Shown: positions 16,723 through 26,416 of the stretch, piece by piece
Layout of the letters: every line of letters begins with the position of its first letter
Position numbering within the stretch: position 1 is the stretch's first letter
Source: Caldilineaceae bacterium
GTDB lineage: Bacteria > Chloroflexota > Anaerolineae > Caldilineales > Caldilineaceae
Direction of reading: 5' to 3'
DNA: 42,627 nucleotides
Assembly: GCA_023384455.1 (NCBI GenBank)
Contig: JAHDWH010000025.1
Coordinates: forward strand, 1-42,627
The notes under the pieces: model-generated
What the model was told of the DNA's origin: nothing
The model's input: only the letters and a program-made list of their open reading frames with translations
The model's database searches: none
Translations under genes and position numbers: made by a program

Positions 16723-16871
16723 TCAACATCCTTCATTTCCATTCCTTTACAATACCAATGCAAGACACGCAAAACAGCGACCTCAATGGCAGTAAACGAA
16801 CCTACGCTAAATCATTCACTAATGGTAGAATGGGTAACGCTTTTTGTATACGTTTTTTTGCCTTTTCAACG

Positions 16872-16900
16872 TGATGGCTGTGTGATGGCTGTGTGATTTG
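16872..16900. promoter_or_regulatory. Candidate SARP operator: three 11-bp-spaced direct repeats
   Basis: TGATGGC at 16872 and again at 16883, then TGATTTG at 16894, repeat every 11 bp. SARP-type regulators bind short direct repeats at one-helical-turn spacing. The repeats lie in the intergenic region shared by the divergent regulator gene (start 17029) and the lasso cluster. The match is to spacing, not to a known sequence. Confidence 0.5.
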
Positions 16901-16923
16901 CGCGTGTTATTGCCCGAATTGAC

Positions 16924-16970
16924 TTTCGTCGTTCTTCCTATTGTGAAAACAGCCACAATAGGCGACGAAG
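16924..16970. promoter_or_regulatory. Inverted repeat upstream of the SARP/NB-ARC gene
   Basis: Inner 9-bp arms CCTATTGTG (16937-16945) and CACAATAGG (16954-16962) are extended by TTCGTCG and CGACGAA outside a five-base bulge. It lies about 60 bp before the regulator's start codon, so it would be either an operator or a leader-RNA hairpin. The rest of 16535-17028 holds the surface-protein remnant, a short dispersed repeat at 16614-16633 and the direct repeats; no other gene is seen. Confidence 0.5.
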
Positions 16971-17028
16971 AGAACAACCTGCATTTCCATCAGTATCTGT
17001 ACTGTAAATGGGTTACTTGGGAGAAATT

Positions 17029-20000
17029 ATGAACTCATTGCCCCCGTTTGTATCGACACAGACCACAGGTGGCCTTCGTCTTATCCTGCTCGGCCCCTTA
17101 CAGCTACACCAGCTCAACCAACAGCCGGTTGACATCCGTCTGGAAAGGGTGCAGGCCCTCCTCGCCTATCTGGTGCTCGAAGCCCGCCACAAGCCTGTAC
17201 GCCGCTCAGACTTGGCCGAAATTCTCTGGCCAGGCTACGCCGAAAAGAGCGCACGTACCAATCTGCGCTCTGCCCTCTACAATTTGCGCCAAATCCTGCT
17301 CCCCTACGATCCTATCGACGCTGACCGCGTACAAATCCGTCTGCGCGCCGATGCAGGCTTCTCCTGCGATCTGTGGGCGGTAGACGATGCCGCCAACCAG
17401 CCTTCCACCGCCTCCCCCATCCAGCCGCCACAGGAGGTGATGAAAGGCTTTCACCTGGACGATGCTCCCGCCTTTATGGATTGGCTGGGCAGACAGCGCC
17501 GCCGCTACGCCGAACGGCTGGCCCAGATCGCCGCAGAAAGCGAGCTATCCCTCCTGCTTTCTCGGGGCAGCCCCATCCCCGATCACCGCCATCTGGTCGG
17601 GCGGGAGACCCAATTGGCCCAGCTTCGCACCTGGCTGGTAGAGCAACCGGGCCGGCTGGTGGGTATCTTTGGGATGGGCGGTCAGGGCAAGACGACCCTG
17701 GCCGCCACCTTTGCCCGGGGTTTGGATCAGGGCGACTTTGACCTGATCCTCTGGTCTACACTGGTCAACGCCCAGCCCTGGACAGCCCTCTTTTCCGAGT
17801 GGGTACACGCACTCACCCAAGCGCCCCCGATGCAGTTGCCCGACCATCTGGAAGGTCAACTGGCCCTGCTCCTGGGGCTGGCCCGTCAACGCCGGGTGCT
17901 CTTTGTGCTGGACAATCTGGAGACGATTCTGGAAGCGGGTGAAGTGGCCGGGCACTTTCTGCCTGGCTACGCAGCCTACGGCCAATTCCTGGAACGTATG
18001 GCTCAGAGCGCCCAGGGCAGCGCGGTCCTCCTCACCAGCCGGGAGCAGCCGGTCGGCTTTGCCCGCTGGCTGCAATCCTATCGGGGCGTCCATCGCCTGG
18101 GGCTGCACGGGCTGGACGAAGCGGCTGGGGAGCAACTCCTGCGCCAATACATCTCCGTCCCTGCGGAAAAACTCTCCAGCCTCACCCGCCACTTTTCGGG
18201 CAATCCCCTGGCCCTGCTCCTGGCAGCGCGCACGGTCAGCGAACTCTTTGCCGACGACATCTCCGCCTTTCTGGCCCTGGATACGCTGGTCTTTGGCGAT
18301 GTACGGGAGGTGCTGACCAACCAATTTGAACGGCTTACCCGAATGGAGCAGCAGGTTCTGTACCAGTTGGCCCTGGCCCGGGAGCCGCTGGCCTGGCCCG
18401 AACTGCGCCAGAATCTGCCGGACACGGGTTCGCCGGTGGCCTTGCTGGAAAGTATCCATTCCCTCAGCCAGCGCTCCCTGATTGACAGCCAGTACAGCGA
18501 CGCCCCGGCTTTGGCCGACGGGCACAGCGCCCAGAGGCACTTTGGCCTGCAAAATGTGGTGATGGAGTTTGTCACCGACCGTCTGGTGGAGCGCATGGCG
18601 GCGGAGATTGAGGCGGGAGATTTACAGTGGATGGGTCGGCTGGCCCTGACCCGGGCCGACACCGTTCAATACATTCGGGAGATGCAGGCGCGGTTGATTT
18701 TGCAGCCCATCCTGCAACGGCTGTTGGCAGGTAAAGGGAAAGAGGGCTGGGTCCGCCAGGCCCATGCCCTGTTGGATGGCTTGCGCGGCGAATCGCCCCG
18801 GCGGGTTGGCTATGCCGCGGTCAATCTGCTGCACCTGCTGCTGCTCTCGGACACTGCCATCCGGGGCAGGGACTTTTCCCGGCTGCCCCTGCCCAATGCA
18901 TCCCTGGCTGGCGTCCATCTGCCCGCGGTCGATTTGACGGGTGCAGACCTGAGCGGCGCGACTTTTACCCAACAATTGGGGGGTCTGCAAAGTCTGACCG
19001 TTCACCCGGACGGACACCGCATTGTGGCAGGGGACTGGAACGGTATGCTCTGGCTCTGGCAGATACCCGAACAGAGCGTCACCCTCATTCCCACCCAACA
19101 GCAGAACCTGATTCGGTCCGCCCAATTCAGCCCAAATGGGAAGTGGCTGGCCTATGTCACCCGGTATAAAGGGACGAGTCTGTGGGACGTGGAGCAGGAG
19201 AAGCCCCACGGAGAGATACCCAAACTTGACAGCATTACCCTCGCCTTTAGTCCTGACAGCCGGATTTTAGCCGGCACTGTCCATGACGAGATTTGGTTGT
19301 GGGAGGTGGCGGCCCAACGGCTGTTGCCCTCGCTGATGGCAAACGGACACAATGTCCTCGACCTCGCCTTCACGCCCGATGGCAGGTGGCTGATCAGCAC
19401 AGATTCTTCCGGTTTTGTCTATGTATGGGATTGGCCTCAGGCCCGGCTGCACCACGGGTGGCAGGTGGCCGAAACCGATGTGCGCCACCTGGCTGTTCAC
19501 CCCCAGGGAACCCACATCGCCGGCCATATTCTCAACCGGGGCATCAAACTGTGGACATTGGCAGGGGAAGAGATAGCCAATGGGCTGCCCAACACAGGCT
19601 ATTTCAACGGGCTTGCCTTTAGCCCGGACGGAGAGTGGCTGGCGGGGGCAGGCCACCAGGGGCTGGTACACCTCTGGCAGGCTCAGACGGGCCAATTGGT
19701 GCGGCTGCTGCGTGGGCACACACACTTTGTGGAAGGTGTGGCCTTTTTTGCCCAGGCCCAGTGGCTGGTCAGCGCCAGCTCGGACCGCACCATACGCGTT
19801 TGGGATGTGGAAAGCGGCCGGCAATTGTACGAACTCTCCGGTTACCGCCGCTCGATTGCTGCGTTGGCCCTGGCGCCCGATGGCCGCCGTCTGATCTGCG
19901 GGGGCCACGGCGCGGTTGTGAATCTGTGGGATACACCGGCGTTGACCCCGCAAGGAACGTGGGCGGGCCATCAACGGCGCATCTCCGGCCTCGCCTTTCA

Positions 20001-20871
20001 CCCGGACGGGCAACGGGTCGCCAGCGCATCGGCGGATACCAGTGTGCGTCTGTGGGATGTCGGTAGCGGTCTTCTGCTGCGGACTCTCTGGGGCCACGAA
20101 AGACCCGTTCAGCGCGCCATTTTTCATCCCCAGCGGCCCCTGCTGGTCAGCGCCTCTTCCGATGGAATTCTCTGTGTCTGGCAGGTAGAAAGCGGCGCGC
20201 TCCTGGGCAAAGTCCAGGCCCACAACGCCTGGATCAGCGACCTGATCGCCACGGGAGATGGGACACACTTTATCTCCGCCGGAGGCGACACACGTATCTG
20301 CCTCTGGTCCATTGATGAAGACGCCCATCTGCTCCTTCAGAAAGAGTTTGCCGTCCCGGTGCGCAAAGATTATGGCCCTGTACTGGCTCTGCTGCCCGGT
20401 AGCAGGCGGCTGCCCGATGGCGGGCAGTTGGCCTTTGGCACTATGGCGGGCGTCTATCTTTGCGATCTGGAGAGCGGCAAGATGCGCCTTGCCTTCCCCA
20501 CCCAGCCCGCGTGGACAATGGCCCTGGCTGCCAGCCCGGATGGGTACTGGCTGGTCAGCGCCCACGATACAAAGCAGATCTGTCTGTGGGAGGTCGCCAG
20601 CGGGCAGATGCTCTGGCAGCAAGAGATCGAATATACCAGCGAAGCCCTGCGCTTTAGCCCGGATGGCAGGCGCATCTACACAGGTAACGCCGAAGGCTAT
20701 GTGGAAGTCTGGGATGCGGCCAACGGGGAGCGGCTGGACAAACAGCGCATTCCTGGCCCGTATGAGGGGATGAACATTGGCGGTGTCACGGGGATCAGCA
20801 AGGCCCAGTATATCGGGTTGCTGGCCCTGGGTGCGGTGGAGAGGAGAGGGGATGACAAGGGGAAGGGATGA
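17029..20871 (+). CDS. SARP-type / NB-ARC / WD40 transcriptional regulator
   Basis: A 1280-residue STAND regulator of the AfsR type. Residues about 14-108 form an OmpR-like winged helix (L-R-L-I-L-L-G-P-L-Q-L ... R-T-N-L-R-S-A-L-Y-N-L-R). A short helical linker leads to the NB-ARC ATPase (about 185-480): G-M-G-G-Q-G-K-T-T-L (about 216-225), Walker B V-L-F-V-L-D-N-L-E and G-N-P-L-A-L. A pentapeptide-like stretch (A-S-L-A-G-V-H-L, A-D-L-S-G-A) precedes 14 recognisable WD40 units ending in L-W-x or similar, enough for two seven-bladed propellers. ATG 17029 is preferred over 17008 because GGGAG lies between them. It is divergent from the lasso cluster and is its likely regulator, ATP and ligand state being sensed by the propellers; this is inferred from position. 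Confidence 0.85.
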   Translation: MNSLPPFVSTQTTGGLRLILLGPLQLHQLNQQPVDIRLERVQALLAYLVLEARHKPVRRSDLAEILWPGYAEKSARTNLRSALYNLRQILLPYDPIDADRVQIRLRADAGFSCDLWAVDDAANQPSTASPIQPPQEVMKGFHLDDAPAFMDWLGRQRRRYAERLAQIAAESELSLLLSRGSPIPDHRHLVGRETQLAQLRTWLVEQPGRLVGIFGMGGQGKTTLAATFARGLDQGDFDLILWSTLVNAQPWTALFSEWVHALTQAPPMQLPDHLEGQLALLLGLARQRRVLFVLDNLETILEAGEVAGHFLPGYAAYGQFLERMAQSAQGSAVLLTSREQPVGFARWLQSYRGVHRLGLHGLDEAAGEQLLRQYISVPAEKLSSLTRHFSGNPLALLLAARTVSELFADDISAFLALDTLVFGDVREVLTNQFERLTRMEQQVLYQLALAREPLAWPELRQNLPDTGSPVALLESIHSLSQRSLIDSQYSDAPALADGHSAQRHFGLQNVVMEFVTDRLVERMAAEIEAGDLQWMGRLALTRADTVQYIREMQARLILQPILQRLLAGKGKEGWVRQAHALLDGLRGESPRRVGYAAVNLLHLLLLSDTAIRGRDFSRLPLPNASLAGVHLPAVDLTGADLSGATFTQQLGGLQSLTVHPDGHRIVAGDWNGMLWLWQIPEQSVTLIPTQQQNLIRSAQFSPNGKWLAYVTRYKGTSLWDVEQEKPHGEIPKLDSITLAFSPDSRILAGTVHDEIWLWEVAAQRLLPSLMANGHNVLDLAFTPDGRWLISTDSSGFVYVWDWPQARLHHGWQVAETDVRHLAVHPQGTHIAGHILNRGIKLWTLAGEEIANGLPNTGYFNGLAFSPDGEWLAGAGHQGLVHLWQAQTGQLVRLLRGHTHFVEGVAFFAQAQWLVSASSDRTIRVWDVESGRQLYELSGYRRSIAALALAPDGRRLICGGHGAVVNLWDTPALTPQGTWAGHQRRISGLAFHPDGQRVASASADTSVRLWDVGSGLLLRTLWGHERPVQRAIFHPQRPLLVSASSDGILCVWQVESGALLGKVQAHNAWISDLIATGDGTHFISAGGDTRICLWSIDEDAHLLLQKEFAVPVRKDYGPVLALLPGSRRLPDGGQLAFGTMAGVYLCDLESGKMRLAFPTQPAWTMALAASPDGYWLVSAHDTKQICLWEVASGQMLWQQEIEYTSEALRFSPDGRRIYTGNAEGYVEVWDAANGERLDKQRIPGPYEGMNIGGVTGISKAQYIGLLALGAVERRGDDKGKG

Positions 20872-20888
20872 AAGGGAGCAGAGATTGG

Positions 20889-20926
20889 TGATGGGATGAT
20901 GGGGTACGCTCCCCATCATCCCATCA
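20889..20926 (+). terminator. GGGATGATG-type palindrome, copy 3, acting as likely terminator
   Basis: Perfect 16-bp arms (20889-20904 and 20911-20926) around the six-base loop TACGCT, followed by TCTTTTTT. It begins 17 bp after the SARP/NB-ARC stop, so it could end that transcript. It belongs to the same dispersed family as the palindromes after the two lasso precursors. Confidence 0.65.
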
Positions 20927-21017
20927 TCTTTTTTATGACGGAAAGGCGTCTCAGCCAAGAATAGTGGGGTCAAAAGGTACTCTCTTTCATCACACCCCAG
21001 ACAGGAAACCACAATAA

Positions 21018-21293
21018 CCGTCTTCCCTCCTTCCCGGTCGCTGGGACGACGCCCGCCTGCCCAACGAATTGGAGATGAACGCCACTTCGGTTGTGCTGGT
21101 GGAAATCGACGAGGCCACCGCCAAAGTGCGCTCCGGCCCGCCGGGGGACTACGAAGAGGACTACGCGTTGCCTATCTGGGCCGGTGTGCTGCCCAGCCGT
21201 ATTCAGTTTGACGTACCGGTGGACGATCCGAAATTGAAGGAAGGGATTGGGGTGCCGGGGTATCTGGGGGAGTATTGGCGGAAAGGATCATAA
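21018..21293 (+). pseudogene. C-terminal fragment of a pyridoxamine 5'-phosphate oxidase-like flavoprotein
   Basis: The open frame after TAA 21015-21017 encodes about 91 residues: G-R-W-D-D-A-R-L-P-N-E-L-E, then E-I-D-E-A-T-A-K-V-R-S-G-P-P and E-D-Y-A-L-P-I-W-A-G-V-L-P. These are C-terminal motifs of the Pyridox_ox_2 group of FMN-binding proteins, normally about 200-230 residues. The flavin-binding N-terminal part is absent and no ribosome site precedes the possible TTG or ATG starts (21069, 21075). It is best read as a deletion remnant; its right side runs into the fabF terminator. Confidence 0.7.
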
Positions 21294-21294
21294 C

Positions 21295-21342
21295 AAACGT
21301 GAAAGGCCGGACAGCGAATCTGCTGCCCGGCCTTTCACGTTT
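21295..21342. terminator. Bidirectional terminator hairpin
   Basis: Perfect 16-bp arms (AAACGTGAAAGGCCGG at 21295-21310 and its complement at 21327-21342) lie between the convergent ends of the oxidase remnant (21293) and the ketosynthase gene (21360). The CACGTTTCACGTTTCG flank is a common dispersed sequence; a related AACGTGAAACGTGAG hairpin occurs near 14216-14260. Confidence 0.65.
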
Positions 21343-21359
21343 CACGTTTCGTCTTCCCC

Positions 21360-22598
21360 CTACCCCTCCCACCGCTTAAACGCCACCACCACATTCTGCC
21401 CGCCGAAGCCAAACGCCTCGACCAGCGCGATCTTCGGGTCGATCTTCTCGGCCACATTTGCCACCACATCCACGCCCAATTCCGGGTCCGGGGTGTAGTT
21501 GATCGTCGGCGGGGCGAAGCCTGTTTCCAGGGCACGCACCGCGGCCAGGGCGCTCTGGGCACCGGCCGCGCCCAGGGCGTGGCCCAGCATCGATTTGATG
21601 CTCGTCACTTTGGGCATGCGCGCCCCCTCTGCCCCGAAGACCCGACGCATCGCCAACGACTCCACCTGGTCGTTGAGAACCGTGCCCGTGCCGTGGGCCA
21701 GCATCAGGTCCACATCCGCCGCGGTCAGTCCAGAGTTCTTCAGCGCCCGGCTGATGGCCCGCACCGCGCCGTCCCCGCTGGGGTCCGGCGCGGTGATGTG
21801 ATAGCCGTCGCCGGTCAGCGCGCCGCCCAGCACCTCGGCGTAGATGTGCGCGCCCCGTGCTCTGGCGTGCTCCTCCGTCTCCATCGTCACCGCCACCGCG
21901 CCCTCGCCGCTGACAAAGCCGTCCCGGTCCACCGAAAAGGGACGGCAGGCGGTCTCCGGGTTGTCGGTCCGTTTGGAGAGCGGCCCCATATTGCCAAAGG
22001 CCGAAAAGGTGAGCATCGAAAATATCGATTCGCTGCCACCGGCCACAATCAGTTCGGCCTCGTCCCGCTGCAAAAAGTGATAGGCTTCCAGCATAGAATA
22101 GTGGCCGCTGGCACAGGCCGCCACACTGGTCATCACCGGCCCTTTGGCCCCGGTCTCCATCGAGACGAGACAGCTCACCGCGTTCGCCATGGCGCTGGGC
22201 ACGACAAAGGGGCCGACCGAACGCCAGCCCTTCGCCACCATCACCTCCGTGGCGTACTCGATTTCGTTGATGCCGCCGCCGCCGGTCGCCATCATCACCC
22301 CCACGTCCACGCCATTTTCCGGGGTGATCTCAAAGCCGGAATCAGCCAGCGCCTGCTTGGAGGCGGCAATGGAGAACTGGGTTGTGCGCGCAATGCGGCG
22401 GGCCATTTTACGGTCCATATAGTCCTGGGGATCAAAATTCTTGACCTCGCAGGCCATATCGTAGGGCATCCCATTCGCTTCAAAGAGGGTCAATTTGGTC
22501 GCGCCGGATTTGCCCGCCAGCAGATTCGTCCAGAAGCTCTCGGCGTCGTTGCCAATCGGCGTAATCGCCCCCAACCCGGTAATCACAATCCGTTTCAT
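21360..22598 (-). CDS. fabF: 3-oxoacyl-[acyl-carrier-protein] synthase II
   Basis: A 412-residue condensing enzyme of type II fatty acid synthesis, which extends acyl-ACP by decarboxylative condensation with malonyl-ACP in the cytoplasm. The catalytic set is complete: Cys162 in A-C-A-S-G-H, His302 in A-H-G-T-G-T and His340 in M-L-G-H-A-L-G-A-A-G. Length and the K-R-I-V-I-T-G-L-G-A-I-T-P-I-G start are standard. ATG 22598 is preceded by GGGAGAAAGT. No acyl carrier protein or other fab gene is next to it. The 254 bp up to the divergent RecQ gene contain GCAGGTGGCA-type repeats and no gene. Confidence 0.93.
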   Translation of the reverse strand: MKRIVITGLGAITPIGNDAESFWTNLLAGKSGATKLTLFEANGMPYDMACEVKNFDPQDYMDRKMARRIARTTQFSIAASKQALADSGFEITPENGVDVGVMMATGGGGINEIEYATEVMVAKGWRSVGPFVVPSAMANAVSCLVSMETGAKGPVMTSVAACASGHYSMLEAYHFLQRDEAELIVAGGSESIFSMLTFSAFGNMGPLSKRTDNPETACRPFSVDRDGFVSGEGAVAVTMETEEHARARGAHIYAEVLGGALTGDGYHITAPDPSGDGAVRAISRALKNSGLTAADVDLMLAHGTGTVLNDQVESLAMRRVFGAEGARMPKVTSIKSMLGHALGAAGAQSALAAVRALETGFAPPTINYTPDPELGVDVVANVAEKIDPKIALVEAFGFGGQNVVVAFKRWEG

Positions 22599-22852
22599 AC
22601 TTTCTCCCGCGTGAAATTTAGTTGTGCGTTGCAGGTGGCAGGTGGCAAGTTACAGGTGGCAAGTCGGATGGTCGTTACCCTCCCCCTGCCACTCCCGACC
22701 TGCCACGCCCACATTTCCCCCGATTATAGAGGAGTAGCTCGCTCCCCGTCAAAACTATAACCCGAAAGTTCCCTCTTCGTTGCGACTCGGCTTGCCCCGT
22801 GCTATACTTTGGCGAGAAACTCGCTCCCTTATTCTAGCAACGAATCGAAGCT

Positions 22853-25800
22853 ATGGCTGAAACCACAACCACACCCGCCCTCCTCACCACCTATGACCTG
22901 ACCCCGGAACAGGCCGGCGCGCTGCCGCCGGAGCTGCGCGACCAATTGCTCGATTTTGTCGAGCTGTGGGGCACGCCCGCCGAGACCCTCGCCCTGCTGG
23001 CGGTCTATTGGGAACTCCACGGCCCGCTGCTGGCCTTTCTGGACCGGGAGGCCGAAGCGTATGTGGCCCAGGGCGACTTCCCCAAAGCGCTGGAAACCAT
23101 CGAACGCCGCCAGCGGCGCAGCACGACGATTGCCAGCCAGGCGTTGGAGGCACGGGTGGCTTTGGCTTTGGGCCAAAACAGCGCGGCCAAAGCCGTGGCC
23201 GACGACATCAGCAAAGCCCACCCCCTGCGCAGCGATGCGGTCAACGCGGCCGCGGCGGTCTACGCCGAATTGGGCGAACCCAACTGGGCCCGGGAACTCC
23301 TCGCCCCGGTACTGGCCGCCCGCTCCGGCGACATCGACAGCCTGCTCACCTCCGCCCACATCGCTCTGGCCGAGGGCAGCCGGGAGCAGGCCCAGCAGAT
23401 ATTGGCCCGCCTCGGCGCGGGTGTGCCGTCCGGGGCAACTGTCCCCCAACTGCGGGGGCTGCGAAAACTACACGAAGCGCTTGCCAATGAACAGAGCGCC
23501 AACGCGCTGGCTGTGGAGATCGAGCGCCAGCGGCTGATCCACACAGAAAATCTGCAAAGTGCCCTGGCCCCGATTATCGGGCTGGTGCAAAAGGGCCACG
23601 ATCTGGGCCAGGTCTACGCCGCGCTGAGTGGACCGGAGCGCATTCCGGTCAGCAGCAAAGAGGCCCGGGCGGTGAAGCTGGCCGCCATCCGCAACTTTGG
23701 CTTTGGCAGCCTGCGCGACGGCCAGACCGAAATCATCACATCGGTTCTGCGCGGCGAATCTGTGCTGGCGGTGATGCCCACGGGCGCGGGCAAATCCCTC
23801 TGCTACCAGTTGCCCGGCCTGGAACTGGAGCACGCCACCCTCGTCATCAGCCCCCTCATCGCCCTGATGAAAGATCAGGTGGAAGGGCTGCCCGCCATCG
23901 CCCAGGCCAAAGCCACTTTCATCAACAGCAGCCTGGACGACGACGAACTCAAACGGCGGATGGCGGGGGTGGCCGCGGGCCAGTACAAACTGGTCTACGC
24001 CGCGCCCGAACGGCTGCGCCAGCGCCCCTTTTTGACAGCCCTGCGCGACGCCGGTCTCAGCCTTTTTGTGGTGGACGAGGCCCACTGTGTCAGCCTGTGG
24101 GGCCACGACTTCCGCCCGGACTATCTCTTTATTCAGGAAGCCCGCACGGAACTGGGCAACCCGCCCGCTCTGGCGATGACCGCCACCGCGCCCCCCCAGG
24201 TGCGGGACGAAATTCTGGACACCCTCAGCCGTAACGGAAACAGTGCGCCGGCCCAGAGCGGACGCCCCCAGGTGGTGGCCCTGGACATCTTCCGCACGAA
24301 CCTGCACCTCTCGGCCATCCAATTCCACAACGACGAGGAAAAGCTGGCCGCCCTGCTCAAATTTGTCACGGAGACCGAAGGCAGCGGGATTGTCTATGCC
24401 AATTCCCGCCGCAAATGCGAGGCCCTGGCCCTGCGTCTGCGCAGCGAAGGGGTAGCCGCCGAAGCCTATCACGCGGGGTTGAGCGACCGGGGCGGGGTGC
24501 AGGACCGTTTTATGAAGGGGCAGAGCCGGGTGGTGGTGGCGACGGTCGCCTTTGGGATGGGTATCGACAAAGCCGACATCCGCTTTATCGTCCACTTTCA
24601 CCCGCCGCGCAGCCTGGCCGCCTATTATCAGGAGGCAGGCCGGGCCGGCCGCGACGGACTGCCCGCCCAGTGTACCCTCTTTTACAGCGCCAACGACTGG
24701 GCCAATCTGCGCCGCTGGGCCAAAGCCGACGAGTATAGCCTCGAGTCGCTGGAAAAGCTCTACGCCGCCATCGCCAGCCAACTGGGGGTGGAGATGGAGG
24801 GAGGCAGTGATGTGGCAACCGCCTCCGGGCCGGTCAACATTCGCCGCCTGGAGCAGGTGCTCAACGCCGACGAGACCGAAGTGCGGGTCAGCGTCAGTAT
24901 GCTGGAGCGGGCCGGGCTGCTCAGCCGCAGCTTTGACGTGCCCAGCGAAATTGAGATTGGCCTGCCCAGCCGGGCCAGCGCGGGCAAACTGAAGGGAGAC
25001 CCTTCGACCCTTCGACACGCTCAGGACACCGCAGGCTCAGGACACGGTCAGCGGGAGTTGGAGCGTTTTCTGCGCAAAGTGGCCCTGCGCCCTGGCAAAG
25101 CCGCGGCTTTCACAAGCCGGGACATCGCTGCGTCCATGGATTGGCCGCTGCTGACGGTGGAGGTCCGGCTGCTGGAATGGCACTCCGCCGGGGTCATCAC
25201 ACTCCTGGGCAGCAAGCGGGAGATGGCGATCCACCTGCCCCCCCGCCCGGCGGACCTGGCCGAGCGCATCGAAGGGCTGCTGGCCCACTCCCGGGCCCTG
25301 GGCCAACGGCGCATCGACGATATTGTGGGCTACGCTACGGGGGATAGCTGTCGCCACGGCTTTATCAGCGCCCACTTTGGCAGCCCACCCCGCATCCGCT
25401 GTACGGTCTGCGACAACTGCACGGGTATCCGCCCGGAGGTGCCGGAGGTGGTGCGCCCGGACATCCCCCTGCCCGACGACGCCGACATCGAGCCGATGCT
25501 CATCGACTGTCTGCTCAGTTCGCCCAAACCCGTGGGGCGCAGCGGCCTGGCCCGGATTCTGGTGGGCCATCTGCGCGCGCCCGTGGCCGCCAACGAATGC
25601 CGCCACCACGGGCGACTATACGAATTGGGCGAGAGCACAATTATTGAGATGCTGGACGATCTGATCGAGCGCAAACTCCTGCGCCAGTACGAGCGCCAGG
25701 GCTACCCGGTGCTGGCGGTGACAATGGCCGGGCGGGTGATTGGGGAGGATTGGCTGGCCGCCCACCCGGAGCTGGCCAACCCCACCGCCGAGGCGCCGGC

Positions 25801-26416
25801 AGCGGTGGAAGGCGAGGAGGCAGAGGAAGAAGAGGCCCCGGTGGAAACCTACACCGCGCTGCAAAAGGCGCTCTACGGCTGGCGGCGGCGCACAGCCGAC
25901 AGCCAGGGCATCCCCACCTACGCCATTATGGGCAACGAACTGATGCTGCGCATCGCCGAGAGCCGCCCCCAGTTTCCCGAAGAACTGGCCGAATTGCCGG
26001 GGATGGGCGCGTCCCGGATGGAAAAGTATGGCGGGGTGATTCTGGATTTGGTCAAGCTGACCGCGGCCAGCGAGGACGACGAGGCCCTGCTGATCGCCCA
26101 GCGGGAGAATCCGCCGGAGAAAAGGACAGCCCCCGGCGCGCCGGCCCCGGCCAAACGGGTCGATCCCCGGGTCGAGCGCCAGTTGTATATGAAAATGCAG
26201 GAGATGCGCCAGAAGGTGGCCGTGGCCGAGCGGGGCAAGTCCTATCTGGTGGCGGGCAACGGGCTGCTCAAAGAGATTGCCAAGAGCGCGCCGCGCACGG
26301 AGGAAGAACTGACCGCCATCATCGGCTTCCGCAGCAGCGGGCTGGCGGGCAAAGAGACGGAAATTTTACAGGCGGTGGAAAGTGTATTGGAGAAAGTAGG
26401 AGCTACAGAGCAGTGA
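22853..26416 (+). CDS. recQ: RecQ-family DNA helicase with N-terminal extension and two HRDC domains
   Basis: A 1187-residue 3'-5' DNA helicase, about twice the length of ordinary RecQ. Residues 1-260 are alpha-helical and TPR-like. The helicase core starts near 270: F-G-F-G-S-L-R-D-G-Q-T-E, P-T-G-A-G-K-S (309-315) and V-V-D-E-A-H-C-V-S-L-W-G-H-D-F-R-P (406-422). Domain 2 has M-G-I-D-K-A-D-I-R and Q-E-A-G-R-A-G-R-D-G. A Cys cluster (C-R-H-G ... C-T-V-C-D-N-C, about 833-858) is the RQC zinc site. Two HRDC-like modules close the protein (about 998-1070 and 1104-1185) after an acidic linker. Residues about 717-732 are encoded by an inserted dispersed repeat (25001-25048). The stop overlaps the next gene's GTG. 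Confidence 0.9.
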   Translation: MAETTTTPALLTTYDLTPEQAGALPPELRDQLLDFVELWGTPAETLALLAVYWELHGPLLAFLDREAEAYVAQGDFPKALETIERRQRRSTTIASQALEARVALALGQNSAAKAVADDISKAHPLRSDAVNAAAAVYAELGEPNWARELLAPVLAARSGDIDSLLTSAHIALAEGSREQAQQILARLGAGVPSGATVPQLRGLRKLHEALANEQSANALAVEIERQRLIHTENLQSALAPIIGLVQKGHDLGQVYAALSGPERIPVSSKEARAVKLAAIRNFGFGSLRDGQTEIITSVLRGESVLAVMPTGAGKSLCYQLPGLELEHATLVISPLIALMKDQVEGLPAIAQAKATFINSSLDDDELKRRMAGVAAGQYKLVYAAPERLRQRPFLTALRDAGLSLFVVDEAHCVSLWGHDFRPDYLFIQEARTELGNPPALAMTATAPPQVRDEILDTLSRNGNSAPAQSGRPQVVALDIFRTNLHLSAIQFHNDEEKLAALLKFVTETEGSGIVYANSRRKCEALALRLRSEGVAAEAYHAGLSDRGGVQDRFMKGQSRVVVATVAFGMGIDKADIRFIVHFHPPRSLAAYYQEAGRAGRDGLPAQCTLFYSANDWANLRRWAKADEYSLESLEKLYAAIASQLGVEMEGGSDVATASGPVNIRRLEQVLNADETEVRVSVSMLERAGLLSRSFDVPSEIEIGLPSRASAGKLKGDPSTLRHAQDTAGSGHGQRELERFLRKVALRPGKAAAFTSRDIAASMDWPLLTVEVRLLEWHSAGVITLLGSKREMAIHLPPRPADLAERIEGLLAHSRALGQRRIDDIVGYATGDSCRHGFISAHFGSPPRIRCTVCDNCTGIRPEVPEVVRPDIPLPDDADIEPMLIDCLLSSPKPVGRSGLARILVGHLRAPVAANECRHHGRLYELGESTIIEMLDDLIERKLLRQYERQGYPVLAVTMAGRVIGEDWLAAHPELANPTAEAPAAVEGEEAEEEEAPVETYTALQKALYGWRRRTADSQGIPTYAIMGNELMLRIAESRPQFPEELAELPGMGASRMEKYGGVILDLVKLTAASEDDEALLIAQRENPPEKRTAPGAPAPAKRVDPRVERQLYMKMQEMRQKVAVAERGKSYLVAGNGLLKEIAKSAPRTEEELTAIIGFRSSGLAGKETEILQAVESVLEKVGATEQ

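Noticed and set aside
20931-21000. A third lasso precursor remnant next to palindrome copy 3.
   Set aside because: The minus frame ends D-A-F-P-S with stop and flank similar to the precursor ends, but there is an in-frame TGA six codons before the end and no leader motif.
19267-21012. Long open frame of about 580 codons antisense to the WD40 part of the regulator.
   Set aside because: It is a GC-driven shadow: no recognisable domain, low-complexity composition, and the plus-strand frame has clear WD40 repeats.
23468-25018. Open frame of about 516 codons antisense to RecQ.
   Set aside because: No recognisable motif; RecQ helicase motifs on the plus strand fix the coding frame.
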